NCBI RefSeq assembly: GCF_025665335.1
Contig: NZ_CP106869.1
Coordinates: forward strand, 3,002,501-3,066,500
DNA length: 64,000 nucleotides
Direction: 5' to 3'
Origin: Xanthomonas sp. AM6
GTDB lineage: Bacteria > Pseudomonadota > Gammaproteobacteria > Xanthomonadales > Xanthomonadaceae
Both the position numbers and the translations under genes were made by a program. Below, piece after piece: positions 38,884-47,255 of this stretch. The notes beneath the pieces were generated by a model. It saw only the letters and a program-made list of their open reading frames with translations, ran no database searches and was not told the DNA's origin. Positions within the stretch are counted from its first letter, which is position 1; every line of letters starts with the position of its first letter.

Positions 38884-40092
38884 TCAGGCGAATGGCCGGT
38901 CGATCGCCGGCGACGGCGGCGTGAACCACTGCGCGCCGTCTTCGGTGACGTAGAAATGGTCCTCCAGGCGCACGCCGAACTCGCCCGGCACCACGATCAT
39001 CGGCTCGTTGCTGCAGCACATGCCCGGCGCCAGTTCCAGCGCGTTGCCGCGCACCAGGTACGGCGCCTCGTGGATGCTCATGCCGCAGCCGTGGCCGGTG
39101 CGGTGCGGCAATCCCGGCAGGCGGTAGTCCGGCCCCAGGCCGGCGGCCTCGAGGACGTCGCGGGCCGCCTGGTCCACCGCCGCGCAGCTCACGCCCGGGC
39201 GCACCGCGGCGAACGCGGCGGCCTGCGCATCGTGCTCCAGCTGCCAGATGCGCCGCTGCTTCTCGCTCGGCTCGCCGAAGACGTAGGTGCGGGTGATGTC
39301 GGAGTGGTAGCCGTGCACGGTGCAGCCGGTATCGATCAGCACCAGTTCGCCCGGGCGCAGCGCCTGCACGCCGGGAATGCCGTGCGGGTACGCGGTGGCG
39401 TGGCCGAACTGCACGATGCAGAAGGTGGAGCCGTTGTCGGCGCCGAGCGCGCGGTGCGCCTGGTCGATGAAGCGCACCAGTTCGGCGGTGGTGATGCCCT
39501 CGTGGACCAGTCCGGCGGCCAGCCGCTGCACCTGCAGGGTCATGTCGCAGGCCTGCTGCATCAGCGCCAGTTCCGCCGCCGACTTGCGCATGCGGCAGCC
39601 GTCGACGATCGGCGCCGCGTCGCGGATCGCGATCCTGCCCAGCACCGCGGCCAGGCCGCTGTGCACGGCGAAGGCGATGCCCGGATCCAGCGCCAGCGCC
39701 TGCGCGCCGAGCTCGCTCAGCGCCTCGGCGACCAGCGCATGCGGGTCCTCGTGTTCTTCCCACAGGCGCTTGCGCACCGGGATGCGCAGCACCGCATCCA
39801 GCGAGCCTTCCTCGAACGCCGGGCAGATCAGCAGCGGATCGCCCTCGGCGGTCAGCAGCATAGCCACCAGGCGCTCGCTGGCGCCCCACGGCACGCCGGT
39901 GAAATAGCGCAGGGAGGCGCCGGCGCCGATCAGCAGCGCATCGGCGCCGTGCGCGCGCAGCAGCTCGCGCGCCCGCGCCAGCCGCTGCTGGTACTCCTGC
40001 GGCTGGATCGGCGGCGCCGGCGCCGGCCACGGGGCCAGCTGCGCCTGCGCCATCGCCAGGCTCAGCCCGCCGATCTGCGCCGCCGCGCTCAT
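38884..40092 (-). CDS. M24 family Xaa-Pro aminopeptidase/dipeptidase
   Basis: Predicted cytoplasmic metallopeptidase of 402 residues with no signal peptide. N-terminal creatinase-like domain, then a pita-bread domain with all five metal ligands: Asp in LIDTG, Asp in SDITRTYVFG, His in GHGCGMSIHE, Glu in CSNEPMIV and Glu in RLEDHFYV. Members cut before or after proline; hydrolysis of Xaa-Hyp or Hyp-containing dipeptides is the likely task here. The ATG overlaps the dehydrogenase stop by 4 nt, so it is translationally coupled to hydroxyproline catabolism, a strong contextual hint. Confidence 0.9.
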   Translation of the reverse strand: MSAAAQIGGLSLAMAQAQLAPWPAPAPPIQPQEYQQRLARARELLRAHGADALLIGAGASLRYFTGVPWGASERLVAMLLTAEGDPLLICPAFEEGSLDAVLRIPVRKRLWEEHEDPHALVAEALSELGAQALALDPGIAFAVHSGLAAVLGRIAIRDAAPIVDGCRMRKSAAELALMQQACDMTLQVQRLAAGLVHEGITTAELVRFIDQAHRALGADNGSTFCIVQFGHATAYPHGIPGVQALRPGELVLIDTGCTVHGYHSDITRTYVFGEPSEKQRRIWQLEHDAQAAAFAAVRPGVSCAAVDQAARDVLEAAGLGPDYRLPGLPHRTGHGCGMSIHEAPYLVRGNALELAPGMCCSNEPMIVVPGEFGVRLEDHFYVTEDGAQWFTPPSPAIDRPFA

Positions 40093-41681
40093 GCCGCCTG
40101 CCCCACGTCGGCAGTGCTCCACTGGCCGTCGATCAGGCGCTGCACGCCGCCGGGATTGCGGTCGCGCAGCAGGTCCGGCAGCAGCGCATCGGGCAGGCCG
40201 TCGTAGCTGTGCAGCGCGGCGAAGCGGCGGATCGCGGCCGGCATGCCGACCGCGGTGAAGCCCGGATGGCCGGTGCTCGGATACGGCCCGCCGTGGTTCA
40301 TCGCCGCGCTGACCGCCACGCCGGTCGGCATCTTGTTGCAGATCAGCCGTCCCACCCGCGGCCGCAGCGCCGCGGCCACCGCGGCGAACAGCACGTCGTC
40401 GCTGCCGTCGGCTGCACGGTACACGGTGCCGGTGAGATTGCCTTCCAGGCTGTGCGCCAGCGCGGTCATCTCCGCCAGGCCGGCCGCACGCACCACCAGG
40501 CTGACCGGGCCGAACGCCTCGGTCTGCAGCGCCTCGGGCTGTTGCAGGAAGGCCTGCGCCGAGACTTCCAGCAGGGTCGGCGCATGCCGGTAGCCCGGCG
40601 CCGGCGCGGCCTCGCCGCCGGCCAGCAGCGCGGCGCCGGCATTGCGCAGCGTGGCCACGCCGCGCTGCAGGTGCTCGAGCACGCCGCGCGAGAACAGCAG
40701 GCTCGGTGCGGCGCCGGCGAAGTGCGTGCTGGCCGCGGCGACGAACGCATCGCCGGCCTCGCCCTCGGGCACCACCAGGATGCCCGGGTTGGTGCAGAAC
40801 TGGCCGCTGCCCATCGTGCACGAGGCAAAGAATTCCTGCGCCAGCGCCGCGCCGCGCTCGGCCAGCACGCCCGGCAGCAGGAACACCGGATTGACGCTGG
40901 ACAGCTCGACGTAGGCCAGCACCCCGGCCCGGTCGGCCGCGGCCTTCAGCGCCAGCCCGCCGGCACGGCTGCCGGTGAAGCCGATCGCGCCCAGCCGCGC
41001 GTCGCCGGCCAGTTCCAGGCCCAGCGTATTGTCGAAGTGGTACAGCAGTTGCACCGCCGCGGCCGGCAGGCCGTTGTCCAGCAAGGCCTGATGCGCGAGC
41101 TGCGCCAGGCGCTGGCTGGTGGCCGGATGCGAGGGATGCGCCTTGGCGATGACCGGATTGCGCGCGGCGATCGCCGAGGCGAAATCGCTGCCGGCCACCG
41201 CGTTGAACGCGAACGGGAAATTGTTCGGCCCCAACACCAGCACCGGCTTGTGCAGCGGCCCCAGCTGCGCGCGCAGCCCGGCCGCGGTGTCGATCACCGG
41301 CTGCGTCCAGCTATGGCTGCGCACCGCCTGCGCGGCCTGGCGCAGCTGGCCGCTGGCGCGCGGCAGCTCCACCTTGGCCAGGCGCGGTTCGGCCGGCAGG
41401 CCGGTCTCGGCATGCGCCAGCGCGACCAGCTGCTCCGCGTCGGCCTCGATCGCCGCGGCATAGGCGTCGAGGAAACCGGCGATGCGCTCGGGCGAGGCCG
41501 CGGCCAGCGCATCGGCGACCAGCACCGCCGCGCTCAGCGCCGCTTCCAGGTCGGCGGCGCCGCTGACCGGGAACTCCGGGCCGAAGGCGTTGCCGTCGCG
41601 CGGATCCTCGGCGCGGAAGCTGCCGCGCAATTCCAGCGATGGTTGCCATTGGCCGGCAAGCAACAGCGGCTGCATGCTCAT
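40089..41681 (-). CDS. 2,5-dioxovalerate (alpha-ketoglutarate semialdehyde) dehydrogenase
   Basis: Predicted NAD(P)-dependent aldehyde dehydrogenase of 530 residues converting alpha-ketoglutarate semialdehyde to 2-oxoglutarate, the last step of hydroxyproline breakdown. ALDH motifs: LGPNNFPFAFN (cofactor site), GFTGSRAGG, ELSSVNPVF, and catalytic Cys in GSGQFCTNPG. The C-terminal HGGPYPST region is typical of the ketoglutarate-semialdehyde class. It starts 1 nt after the upstream stop. The position next to the deaminase that makes its substrate supports the assignment. Confidence 0.92.
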   Translation of the reverse strand: MSMQPLLLAGQWQPSLELRGSFRAEDPRDGNAFGPEFPVSGAADLEAALSAAVLVADALAAASPERIAGFLDAYAAAIEADAEQLVALAHAETGLPAEPRLAKVELPRASGQLRQAAQAVRSHSWTQPVIDTAAGLRAQLGPLHKPVLVLGPNNFPFAFNAVAGSDFASAIAARNPVIAKAHPSHPATSQRLAQLAHQALLDNGLPAAAVQLLYHFDNTLGLELAGDARLGAIGFTGSRAGGLALKAAADRAGVLAYVELSSVNPVFLLPGVLAERGAALAQEFFASCTMGSGQFCTNPGILVVPEGEAGDAFVAAASTHFAGAAPSLLFSRGVLEHLQRGVATLRNAGAALLAGGEAAPAPGYRHAPTLLEVSAQAFLQQPEALQTEAFGPVSLVVRAAGLAEMTALAHSLEGNLTGTVYRAADGSDDVLFAAVAAALRPRVGRLICNKMPTGVAVSAAMNHGGPYPSTGHPGFTAVGMPAAIRRFAALHSYDGLPDALLPDLLRDRNPGGVQRLIDGQWSTADVGQAA

Positions 41682-41682
41682 C

Positions 41683-42588
41683 TCAGAGCCCGGGGTGGGT
41701 GGCGATGGCGTGGTCGATCACCTTCAGCGCCGCTTCGCGCTCGGCGCCGTCGATGACCAGGCGCGGGGCGCGCACGCGCTCGCTGCCCAGGCCGACCTTC
41801 TCCTGCACCAGCTTGATCAGCTGCACGAACTTGGGCACGGTGTCCAGGCGCAGCAGCGGCAGGAACCAGTCGTACAGCGCCTTGGCCGCCGGGTAGCCGC
41901 CGTCGCGGGCCAGCTCGAACAGCTTCACCGACTCCTTCGGATACGCATTGACCAGACCGGCGATCCAGCCCTTGGCGCCCATGCTGATGCCTTCGACGAT
42001 CGCATCGTCCATGCCCACCAGCAGCACCAGGCGGTCGTTGAGCAGCTCGCCCAGCGCGGCGAAGCGGCGCACGTCGCCGGAGGATTCCTTGACCGCTTCC
42101 AGGTTCGGGAATTCGGCGGCCAGCTCGGCGATCTGCACCGGGCTGAAATCGGTCTTGTAGGCCACCGGGTTGTTGTACAGGATCACCGGCAGGTCGGTGG
42201 CGGCGATCACCGCGCGCGCATGCGCGCCCATCTCGCGCCAGTCGGTGGAGTACACGTACGGCGGCAGCACCATGATCCCGCCGCAGCCGACCTGCTTGGC
42301 CGCCTGCGCCAGGCGCACCGCCTCGTCGGTGGACAGCGCGGCGATGCCCGGCACCACCGGGATGCGGCCGTCCAGCGCCTGCACCAGGGTCTTCAGGATC
42401 GCGACCTTGTCGTCGAAGCTGAGCGTGGCGGCCTCGCCGAGCGAGCCCAGCGGCACGATCGCGGTGCAGCCGGCGTCGACCATGACCTGCGCATGCTTGG
42501 CCAGGAACGCATGGTCGATGCTGCCGTCGGCGTTGAACGGAGTGGTGATGGCCGGCAGCACGCCGTACCAGAAGGAAGCCTTGCTCAT
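41683..42588 (-). CDS. Delta1-pyrroline-4-hydroxy-2-carboxylate deaminase (DHDPS family)
   Basis: Predicted class I aldolase-fold enzyme of 301 residues. The DHDPS-family Schiff-base lysine is Lys167 in EAVKESSGD and the tyrosine is Tyr138 in ILYNNP; the phosphate-loop region reads PLGSLGEAATLS. True dihydrodipicolinate synthase is unlikely because the gene sits between the D-hydroxyproline dehydrogenase subunits and the semialdehyde dehydrogenase, as in known hydroxyproline operons, where the homologue deaminates pyrroline-4-hydroxy-2-carboxylate to alpha-ketoglutarate semialdehyde. The ATG overlaps the upstream stop by 4 nt. Confidence 0.9.
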   Translation of the reverse strand: MSKASFWYGVLPAITTPFNADGSIDHAFLAKHAQVMVDAGCTAIVPLGSLGEAATLSFDDKVAILKTLVQALDGRIPVVPGIAALSTDEAVRLAQAAKQVGCGGIMVLPPYVYSTDWREMGAHARAVIAATDLPVILYNNPVAYKTDFSPVQIAELAAEFPNLEAVKESSGDVRRFAALGELLNDRLVLLVGMDDAIVEGISMGAKGWIAGLVNAYPKESVKLFELARDGGYPAAKALYDWFLPLLRLDTVPKFVQLIKLVQEKVGLGSERVRAPRLVIDGAEREAALKVIDHAIATHPGL

Positions 42589-43934
42589 GGGATGACACCT
42601 TGGTCTAGGGTTGCGAGGGGAAGTGCGGAAGCGAGCGGATCGGCCGGCGCATGCGCGAGCGCATCCAGCCGCACCGGGAACAGCGGCGGCCGGCGGCCGT
42701 CGTCGGAGAAATCGTCGGGCCGCGGCGCCAGCCCCAGCTCGGTCAGCGCGCTGCCGCAGATGCGGCCCTGGCAGGCGCCCATGCCGCAGCGCGAGGCCAG
42801 CTTGGCGTCGCGCAGGTCGTGGTAGCCGCGCAGCGCCGACAGCGGCACGTCCTCGCAGCGGCACACCAGCGTGTCCGGCGCGGCCAGCGCGTGGATGCGC
42901 CGGTCCAGCGCGAAATGGCGCTGCAGCAGCGCGGCGAAGGCGCGCGCGCGGCGCCGCCGCGGTTGCAGCGCCTGCGCCGCGGCGCCCTGCCCGGCCGCCA
43001 TGTGCCCGGCGATCGCGCCTTCCACGCGCGCGCAGTCGCGGCCGCCGATGCCCAGCGCTTCGCCAGCGGCGTAGACGCCTTCGACGCTGGTGCGCAGCTG
43101 CGCATCCACCGCCACGCACGGATGCGCGCCGCTGTGCGCCAAGCGGCAACCCAGCAGTTGCGCCAGTTCCACGTTCGGCACCAGGCCGTAGCCCACCGCC
43201 AGCTGGTCGCAATCGATGCGGCGGCGGCCGCGCGGGCCGTCGATCTCGACGGACTGCAGCTGGCCATCGCCCTGCGCCGACAGCACCACGCTGCCGCTGT
43301 GGTACGCGACGCCGGCCAGCTGCGCGCGCAGCGCCAGCGCCTGCAGCGCCTTGTCCGGCCAGCGCCACGGCAACTGCGCGGCGAAGCCGGCCAGCGCGCG
43401 CAGCGGGGCCTGTTCGACGATGCCCAGCACCTGCGCGCCGTGGCGGCGCAGCGTCGCCGCGCTGGCCAGCAGCAGCGGGCCGCTGCCGGCGACCAGCACG
43501 CGCTTGCCGACCAGCGGCCAGCCCTGCTTGGCCAGCGCCTGCGCGCCGCCGGCGCCGGTGACGCCGGGCAGGGTCCAGCCCGGGAACGGCAGCAGCAGTT
43601 CGCGCGCGCCGGTGGCCAGCACCAGCGCGTCGTAGCCGAGCCAGCGCGCGCCCTGCGGGCCGTCGGCCAGCAGCTGCCGCGGCTGCGCCATCAGCAACTG
43701 GGTCTGCGCCAGGAACTCGATCTTGCTCGCCGCCAGCTGCGCCAGCACGCGCGCGGCCAGCCGCGGCGGCGCATGCGCCACGTCGTGGCGCCAGATCTGG
43801 CCGCCGGCGCGCGCCTGCAGGTCGACCAGCGCCACGCGCCGGCCGTGTCCGGCCGCGGCCAGCGCCGCCGCCAGCCCGGCCGGGCCGGCGCCGGCCACGA
43901 CCACGTCGTAGTGCAGCGCGCGCGGCTCAGCCAT
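42585..43934 (-). CDS. FAD/NAD(P)-binding subunit of D-hydroxyproline dehydrogenase
   Basis: Predicted flavoprotein subunit of 449 residues. N-terminal FAD site [19 protein letters not shown], second dinucleotide site [15 protein letters not shown] (about 175), [13 protein letters not shown] near 300, and a C-terminal Cys-rich segment [13 protein letters not shown]...[11 protein letters not shown] that can hold an iron-sulfur cluster, as in alpha subunits of sarcosine/opine oxidase-like complexes. Likely partner of the ferredoxin-like gene (8-nt overlap) and the DadA-like subunit upstream, oxidising cis-4-hydroxy-D-proline to pyrroline-4-hydroxy-2-carboxylate and passing electrons to the respiratory chain. 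Confidence 0.88.
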   Translation of the reverse strand: MAEPRALHYDVVVAGAGPAGLAAALAAAGHGRRVALVDLQARAGGQIWRHDVAHAPPRLAARVLAQLAASKIEFLAQTQLLMAQPRQLLADGPQGARWLGYDALVLATGARELLLPFPGWTLPGVTGAGGAQALAKQGWPLVGKRVLVAGSGPLLLASAATLRRHGAQVLGIVEQAPLRALAGFAAQLPWRWPDKALQALALRAQLAGVAYHSGSVVLSAQGDGQLQSVEIDGPRGRRRIDCDQLAVGYGLVPNVELAQLLGCRLAHSGAHPCVAVDAQLRTSVEGVYAAGEALGIGGRDCARVEGAIAGHMAAGQGAAAQALQPRRRRARAFAALLQRHFALDRRIHALAAPDTLVCRCEDVPLSALRGYHDLRDAKLASRCGMGACQGRICGSALTELGLAPRPDDFSDDGRRPPLFPVRLDALAHAPADPLASALPLATLDQGVIP

Positions 43935-44175
43935 CGGTCCACACCTGCATTCCGTCGCGTGCGGGAGTGACGCAGGCGCGCAACTGACCGACGCCGTCGA
44001 TGCGCACCCGGCATTCGCTGCACACGCCCATGCCGCACAGCGGCGCGCGCGGCTGGCCGCTGCGCGAGCGGCGGAAATGCACCGCGACCTGCGCCACCGC
44101 CGCGGCCACGCTGCTGCCGGCCAGCACTTCCAGGCTCTGCCCGTTGACCTGCAGGCGCAAGGTCGGCGCGCTCAC
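43927..44175 (-). CDS. 2Fe-2S ferredoxin-like small subunit of D-hydroxyproline dehydrogenase
   Basis: An 82-residue ferredoxin-like protein with cysteines in the order C-x4-C-x2-C and a further Cys (LCGMGVCSECRV...LRACV), the pattern of the beta subunits of multi-subunit amine dehydrogenases. Start is GTG 44175, whose GTGA overlaps the stop of the gene upstream. It would relay electrons between the two flavoprotein subunits. Its size and position match small subunits of known three-part D-hydroxyproline dehydrogenases. Confidence 0.87.
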   Translation of the reverse strand: MSAPTLRLQVNGQSLEVLAGSSVAAAVAQVAVHFRRSRSGQPRAPLCGMGVCSECRVRIDGVGQLRACVTPARDGMQVWTDG

Positions 44176-45272
44176 GACAGCGCCCGCGCCGGTGCGAACG
44201 GCGCCGGGTCCAGCGCCGGGGTGCGCTGCAGCAGCAGGTCCAGCAGCAGCCGCGCGCTGCCCAGCGCGGTGGTCACGCCCAGCCCTTCGTGGCCGGCCGC
44301 GACCCACACCCCGCTGCGCTCGGGCACTGCGCCCAGGTAGGGACGCCCGTCCGGCGTGGCCGGGCGCAGCCCGGTCCAGACCCGGATCGCCTGCAACTGG
44401 CGCAGCCCGGGCAGGAACGCGAACGCGCGCTCGAGCATGCGCTGCAGCATCGGCATCGACACGCCGCGGTCGCTGGCGTCGAACTCGCGCGAGGAACCGA
44501 TCAGGATCTGCCCGGTCGGCCGCGGCTGCACGTTGAACGCCACGCTGCTGCCGTCGCTGCCGTGCGCGCTGTCGGCATAGCCCAGCTCCAGCAACTGGTG
44601 GCCGACGAAGCCGGGATAGCGGTCGGTGATCACCAGTTGGCCCTTGCGCGCGCGCATCGGCAATTCCGGCAGCAGTTCCGGCAACGCGCAGCCGGTGGCG
44701 ACCAGCACCGGCCCATGCAGGCGGGTGCCGTCGTCCAGGCGCACGCCTTCGGCAGCCAGCGCCAGCGCGCGGCGCCCGGCGAACAGCTGCGCGCCGGCAG
44801 CCAGCGCGCGCTCGACCAGGTGCCGCGCCATCCGCGGCGGATACACCACCGCCTCGGCGGCCACGCGCATGCCGCCGGCCAGGCCCGGCACCAGCGCCGG
44901 CTCCAGCCGGTACAGCGCATCGGCGTCGATCGCCTCGGCGCGCACGCCGGCGGCGGCCAGGCGCTGGATCTTGGCCGGGATCGCCTCCAGCTCGTGCGCC
45001 TGCCGCGCCACCCACAGCGTGCCGCAGCGGCTGTACTCGGCCGCCGGCAACTGCGCGAATTCCTCCCACAGGCGCAGCGAATACGCCGACAGCGCCAGCT
45101 CCGCCGGGTCCTCGTCCATCGCCACCAGATGGCCCATCGCCGCGGCGGTGGAACCGCCGCCGATGCCGCCGGACTCGACGATCGCCACGCGCAGGCCGGC
45201 GGCCGCGGCCGCATCGGCGCAGGCCGCGCCGACGATGCCGGCGCCAACGACGATCAGGTCGAAACCGCTCAT
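44172..45272 (-). CDS. FAD-dependent D-amino-acid (cis-4-hydroxy-D-proline) dehydrogenase, catalytic subunit
   Basis: Predicted DadA/GlyOx-type flavoprotein of 366 residues. N-terminal FAD motif [21 protein letters not shown], then [13 protein letters not shown], and the C-terminal [17 protein letters not shown] and [14 protein letters not shown] typical of the family. It would oxidise cis-4-hydroxy-D-proline made by the epimerase directly upstream. The ATG at 45272 is set by the family N-terminus and overlaps the epimerase stop (ATGA). It is catalytic on its own in some bacteria; here the two adjacent subunits suggest a heteromeric complex. Confidence 0.9.
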   Translation of the reverse strand: MSGFDLIVVGAGIVGAACADAAAAAGLRVAIVESGGIGGGSTAAAMGHLVAMDEDPAELALSAYSLRLWEEFAQLPAAEYSRCGTLWVARQAHELEAIPAKIQRLAAAGVRAEAIDADALYRLEPALVPGLAGGMRVAAEAVVYPPRMARHLVERALAAGAQLFAGRRALALAAEGVRLDDGTRLHGPVLVATGCALPELLPELPMRARKGQLVITDRYPGFVGHQLLELGYADSAHGSDGSSVAFNVQPRPTGQILIGSSREFDASDRGVSMPMLQRMLERAFAFLPGLRQLQAIRVWTGLRPATPDGRPYLGAVPERSGVWVAAGHEGLGVTTALGSARLLLDLLLQRTPALDPAPFAPARALS

Positions 45273-46210
45273 TCGGCGCCGATGCCCCAGGCGAACGGAT
45301 CCTGCGCATCGATCAGCAGTTGCGCGCGCGCGGTGATGTGCGCCTGCCCGGTGATCCGCGGCAGCACGCCGCGGGTGCCCGGCACGTAGCTGCCTTCGAA
45401 CAGGCTGCCGAGGATGCCTTCCTGGCGCCACACCTGGCCGGCCGCCAGCTTGCCGTCGGCGGCCAGGCACGCCAGCTTGGCGCTGGTGCCGGTGCCGCAC
45501 GGCGAACGGTCGTAGGCCAGGCCCGGGCACAGCACGAAGTTGCGCGCGTCGGCGCCGGCGCCCGGCGCCGGGCCGTTGATCTCGATGTGGTCGATCTCGC
45601 CGTCGTCGGCGCCGCGGATGCCGGCCGCCTCCAGCGCCAGCCGCAGCGCCTCGGTGTAGGCGGTGAGCTCGCGCTGGTTGCGCAGCTCCAGCGCGCACGG
45701 GGTCTGCTCGGTGATGAAGAACCAGTTGCCGCCCCAGGCCACGTCGCCGCGCACGCGGCCGTAGCCGGGCACCTGCACCTCGACGCCGGCGGCGTGGCGG
45801 TAGCTCTCCACGTTGTCCACCGACACCCGGCCGTCGCCGTGCAGTTCCACCCCGACCGTGCCCACCGGGGTCTCGATGCGGTGCGTGCCCGGTGCCAGCC
45901 GGCCCAGGTCGGCCAGCGTGCGCACCAGGCCGATGGTGCCGTGGCCGCACATGCCCAGGTAGCCGACGTTGTTGAAGAAGATGACCCCGGCGCAGGCGTC
46001 GGCGGCGATCGGCGGCAACAGCAGCGCGCCGACCATCGTGTCCGAGCCGCGCGGTTCGCAGGCGATGGCGCTGCGCCAGCGATCGAAGCGATCGCGGAAC
46101 AGATCGCGCCGCTGCGCCAGCGGCCCGGAGCCCAGGTCGGGGAATCCGGCGACGACGACACGGGTCGGTTCGCCGCCGGTATGCGAGTCGATCACATCGA
46201 GTGTATGCAT
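45269..46210 (-). CDS. 4-hydroxyproline 2-epimerase
   Basis: Predicted proline-racemase-fold epimerase of 313 residues converting trans-4-hydroxy-L-proline to cis-4-hydroxy-D-proline, the entry step of the pathway. Both catalytic cysteines are present: Cys88 in GMCGHGTIG and Cys238 in [11 protein letters not shown] Cys pair marks epimerases or racemases, while the related hydroxyproline dehydratases have Thr in place of one. Start is ATG 46210 ([15 protein letters not shown]). First gene of the operon; the palindromic element D lies 57 nt upstream, next to the divergent PAS-AraC gene. Confidence 0.95.
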   Translation of the reverse strand: MHTLDVIDSHTGGEPTRVVVAGFPDLGSGPLAQRRDLFRDRFDRWRSAIACEPRGSDTMVGALLLPPIAADACAGVIFFNNVGYLGMCGHGTIGLVRTLADLGRLAPGTHRIETPVGTVGVELHGDGRVSVDNVESYRHAAGVEVQVPGYGRVRGDVAWGGNWFFITEQTPCALELRNQRELTAYTEALRLALEAAGIRGADDGEIDHIEINGPAPGAGADARNFVLCPGLAYDRSPCGTGTSAKLACLAADGKLAAGQVWRQEGILGSLFEGSYVPGTRGVLPRITGQAHITARAQLLIDAQDPFAWGIGAE

Positions 46211-46266
46211 AGGTCCATGCTCACATTCCGGGCTGCGGCGGGCTAGCAGCGTTTGCCTGTCATAAA

Positions 46267-46280
46267 TGCGGAAGTTCGCA
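46267..46280. promoter_or_regulatory. Palindromic element, copy D, between hydroxyproline operon and regulator
   Basis: TGCGGAAGTTCGCA, the same 14-bp TGCGGAA-N3-CGCA form as copies A, B and C. At the expected 19-nt offset on the plus strand the block reads GGCTAGC (46241-46247) instead of GTCTTGT (4 of 7), so the second block is weak. It lies 57 nt from the epimerase ATG and about 100 nt from the araC-type start, well placed to control both. Confidence 0.65.
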
Positions 46281-46379
46281 CAACCCCGGTCGCCCTCGGC
46301 GCCACACATAGGCTAGGATCGGCCATACAGGGGTACGCCGCGGCGTACCTGCCGCAGCCGCCCTACAACCGCCCGGTGA

Positions 46380-47093
46380 ATGCAGATGGAGACGATGATT
46401 TCGGCGCTGGAAATGCAGACGCTGTTCGATGCATTGCCGGACGTGGTGTTCTTCGTCAAGGACCGCGACGGCCGTTACACCCACGTCAACCTGACCCTGG
46501 TGCGGCGCCTGGGCAAGAAGTACCGCACCGACCTGATCGGCAAGTCGGCACTGGAAGTGTTCCCGCTGCCGCTGGGCGGCAGCTACCTGATGCAGGACCG
46601 GCGCGTGCTGTGCGGGGAGATGATCGAGAACCAGCTGGAAGTGCACCTGTTCCCGAACCGCACCCCCGGCTGGTGCCTGACCTTCAAGCGCCCGCTGTGC
46701 GAGCACAACGAGGTGATCGGCGTGGTCGGCATTTCCCGCGACCTGGGCCAGCCCGACAGCCGCCATTCGGCCTACGAACGCATCAGCCGCGCGATGGAGC
46801 ACATGCAGGCGCACTACGGCGACAACCTGCGCGTGCAGACCCTGGCCGACCTGGCGGAACTGTCGGTGGCGCAGCTGGAGCGGCACTTCCGCCGCGTGTT
46901 CCAGCTGACCCCGCAGCAGCTGCTGACCAAGATGCGGATCGAGGCGGCGATGCGCCTGCTGCACGGCGAGGAGAGCATCGCCAGCATCGGCCAGGCCTGC
47001 GGCTTCGCCGACCAGAGCGCGTTCGCGCGCCAGTTCAAGGCCACGGTCGGCATGACGCCGCGCGATTACCGCTCCATGAAGGGCAAGCTCTGA
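46380..47093 (+). CDS. PAS domain plus AraC-type HTH transcriptional regulator
   Basis: A 237-residue regulator. Residues about 10-110 form a PAS domain (LFDALPDVVFFVKDRDGRYTHVN...VVGISRDLG). Residues about 130-235 are an AraC double helix-turn-helix, with LAELSVAQLERHFRRVFQLTP and the second helix-turn-helix IASIGQACGFADQSAFARQFKATVG. ATGs at 46386 and 46395 are alternative starts. Divergent from the hydroxyproline operon, with element D between, so it most likely controls it. The PAS domain could bind hydroxyproline or a pathway intermediate, or sense redox state; the ligand is unknown. Confidence 0.88.
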   Translation: MQMETMISALEMQTLFDALPDVVFFVKDRDGRYTHVNLTLVRRLGKKYRTDLIGKSALEVFPLPLGGSYLMQDRRVLCGEMIENQLEVHLFPNRTPGWCLTFKRPLCEHNEVIGVVGISRDLGQPDSRHSAYERISRAMEHMQAHYGDNLRVQTLADLAELSVAQLERHFRRVFQLTPQQLLTKMRIEAAMRLLHGEESIASIGQACGFADQSAFARQFKATVGMTPRDYRSMKGKL

Positions 47094-47197
47094 GGGGCCG
47101 GGATTGGGGATTGGGGATTCGCAAAGGCGCCGCATTGCGGTGCCGCGGGATCGCCGCTTTTACGAATCCCCAATCCCCAATCCCCAATCCCGGCCCC
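47094..47197. repeat. Long inverted repeat of GGATTGG units after the regulator
   Basis: GGGGCCGGGATTGGGGATTG... at 47094-47121 pairs with CGAATCCCCAATCCCCAATC...CCCGGCCCC at 47163-47197. The right arm has one more 7-bp unit than the left. It starts right at the regulator stop and probably acts as its terminator before ftsY. Confidence 0.8.
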
Positions 47198-47255
47198 ACA
47201 AGGGCCTAACAGGCGCAAGTGGTAGCATTCCCGGTTTCCGGTTCACGCGTTACCC

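Noticed and set aside
41683-42588. Lysine-biosynthesis dihydrodipicolinate synthase
   Set aside because: Family motifs fit, but the operon context is hydroxyproline catabolism and the deaminase role is more likely.
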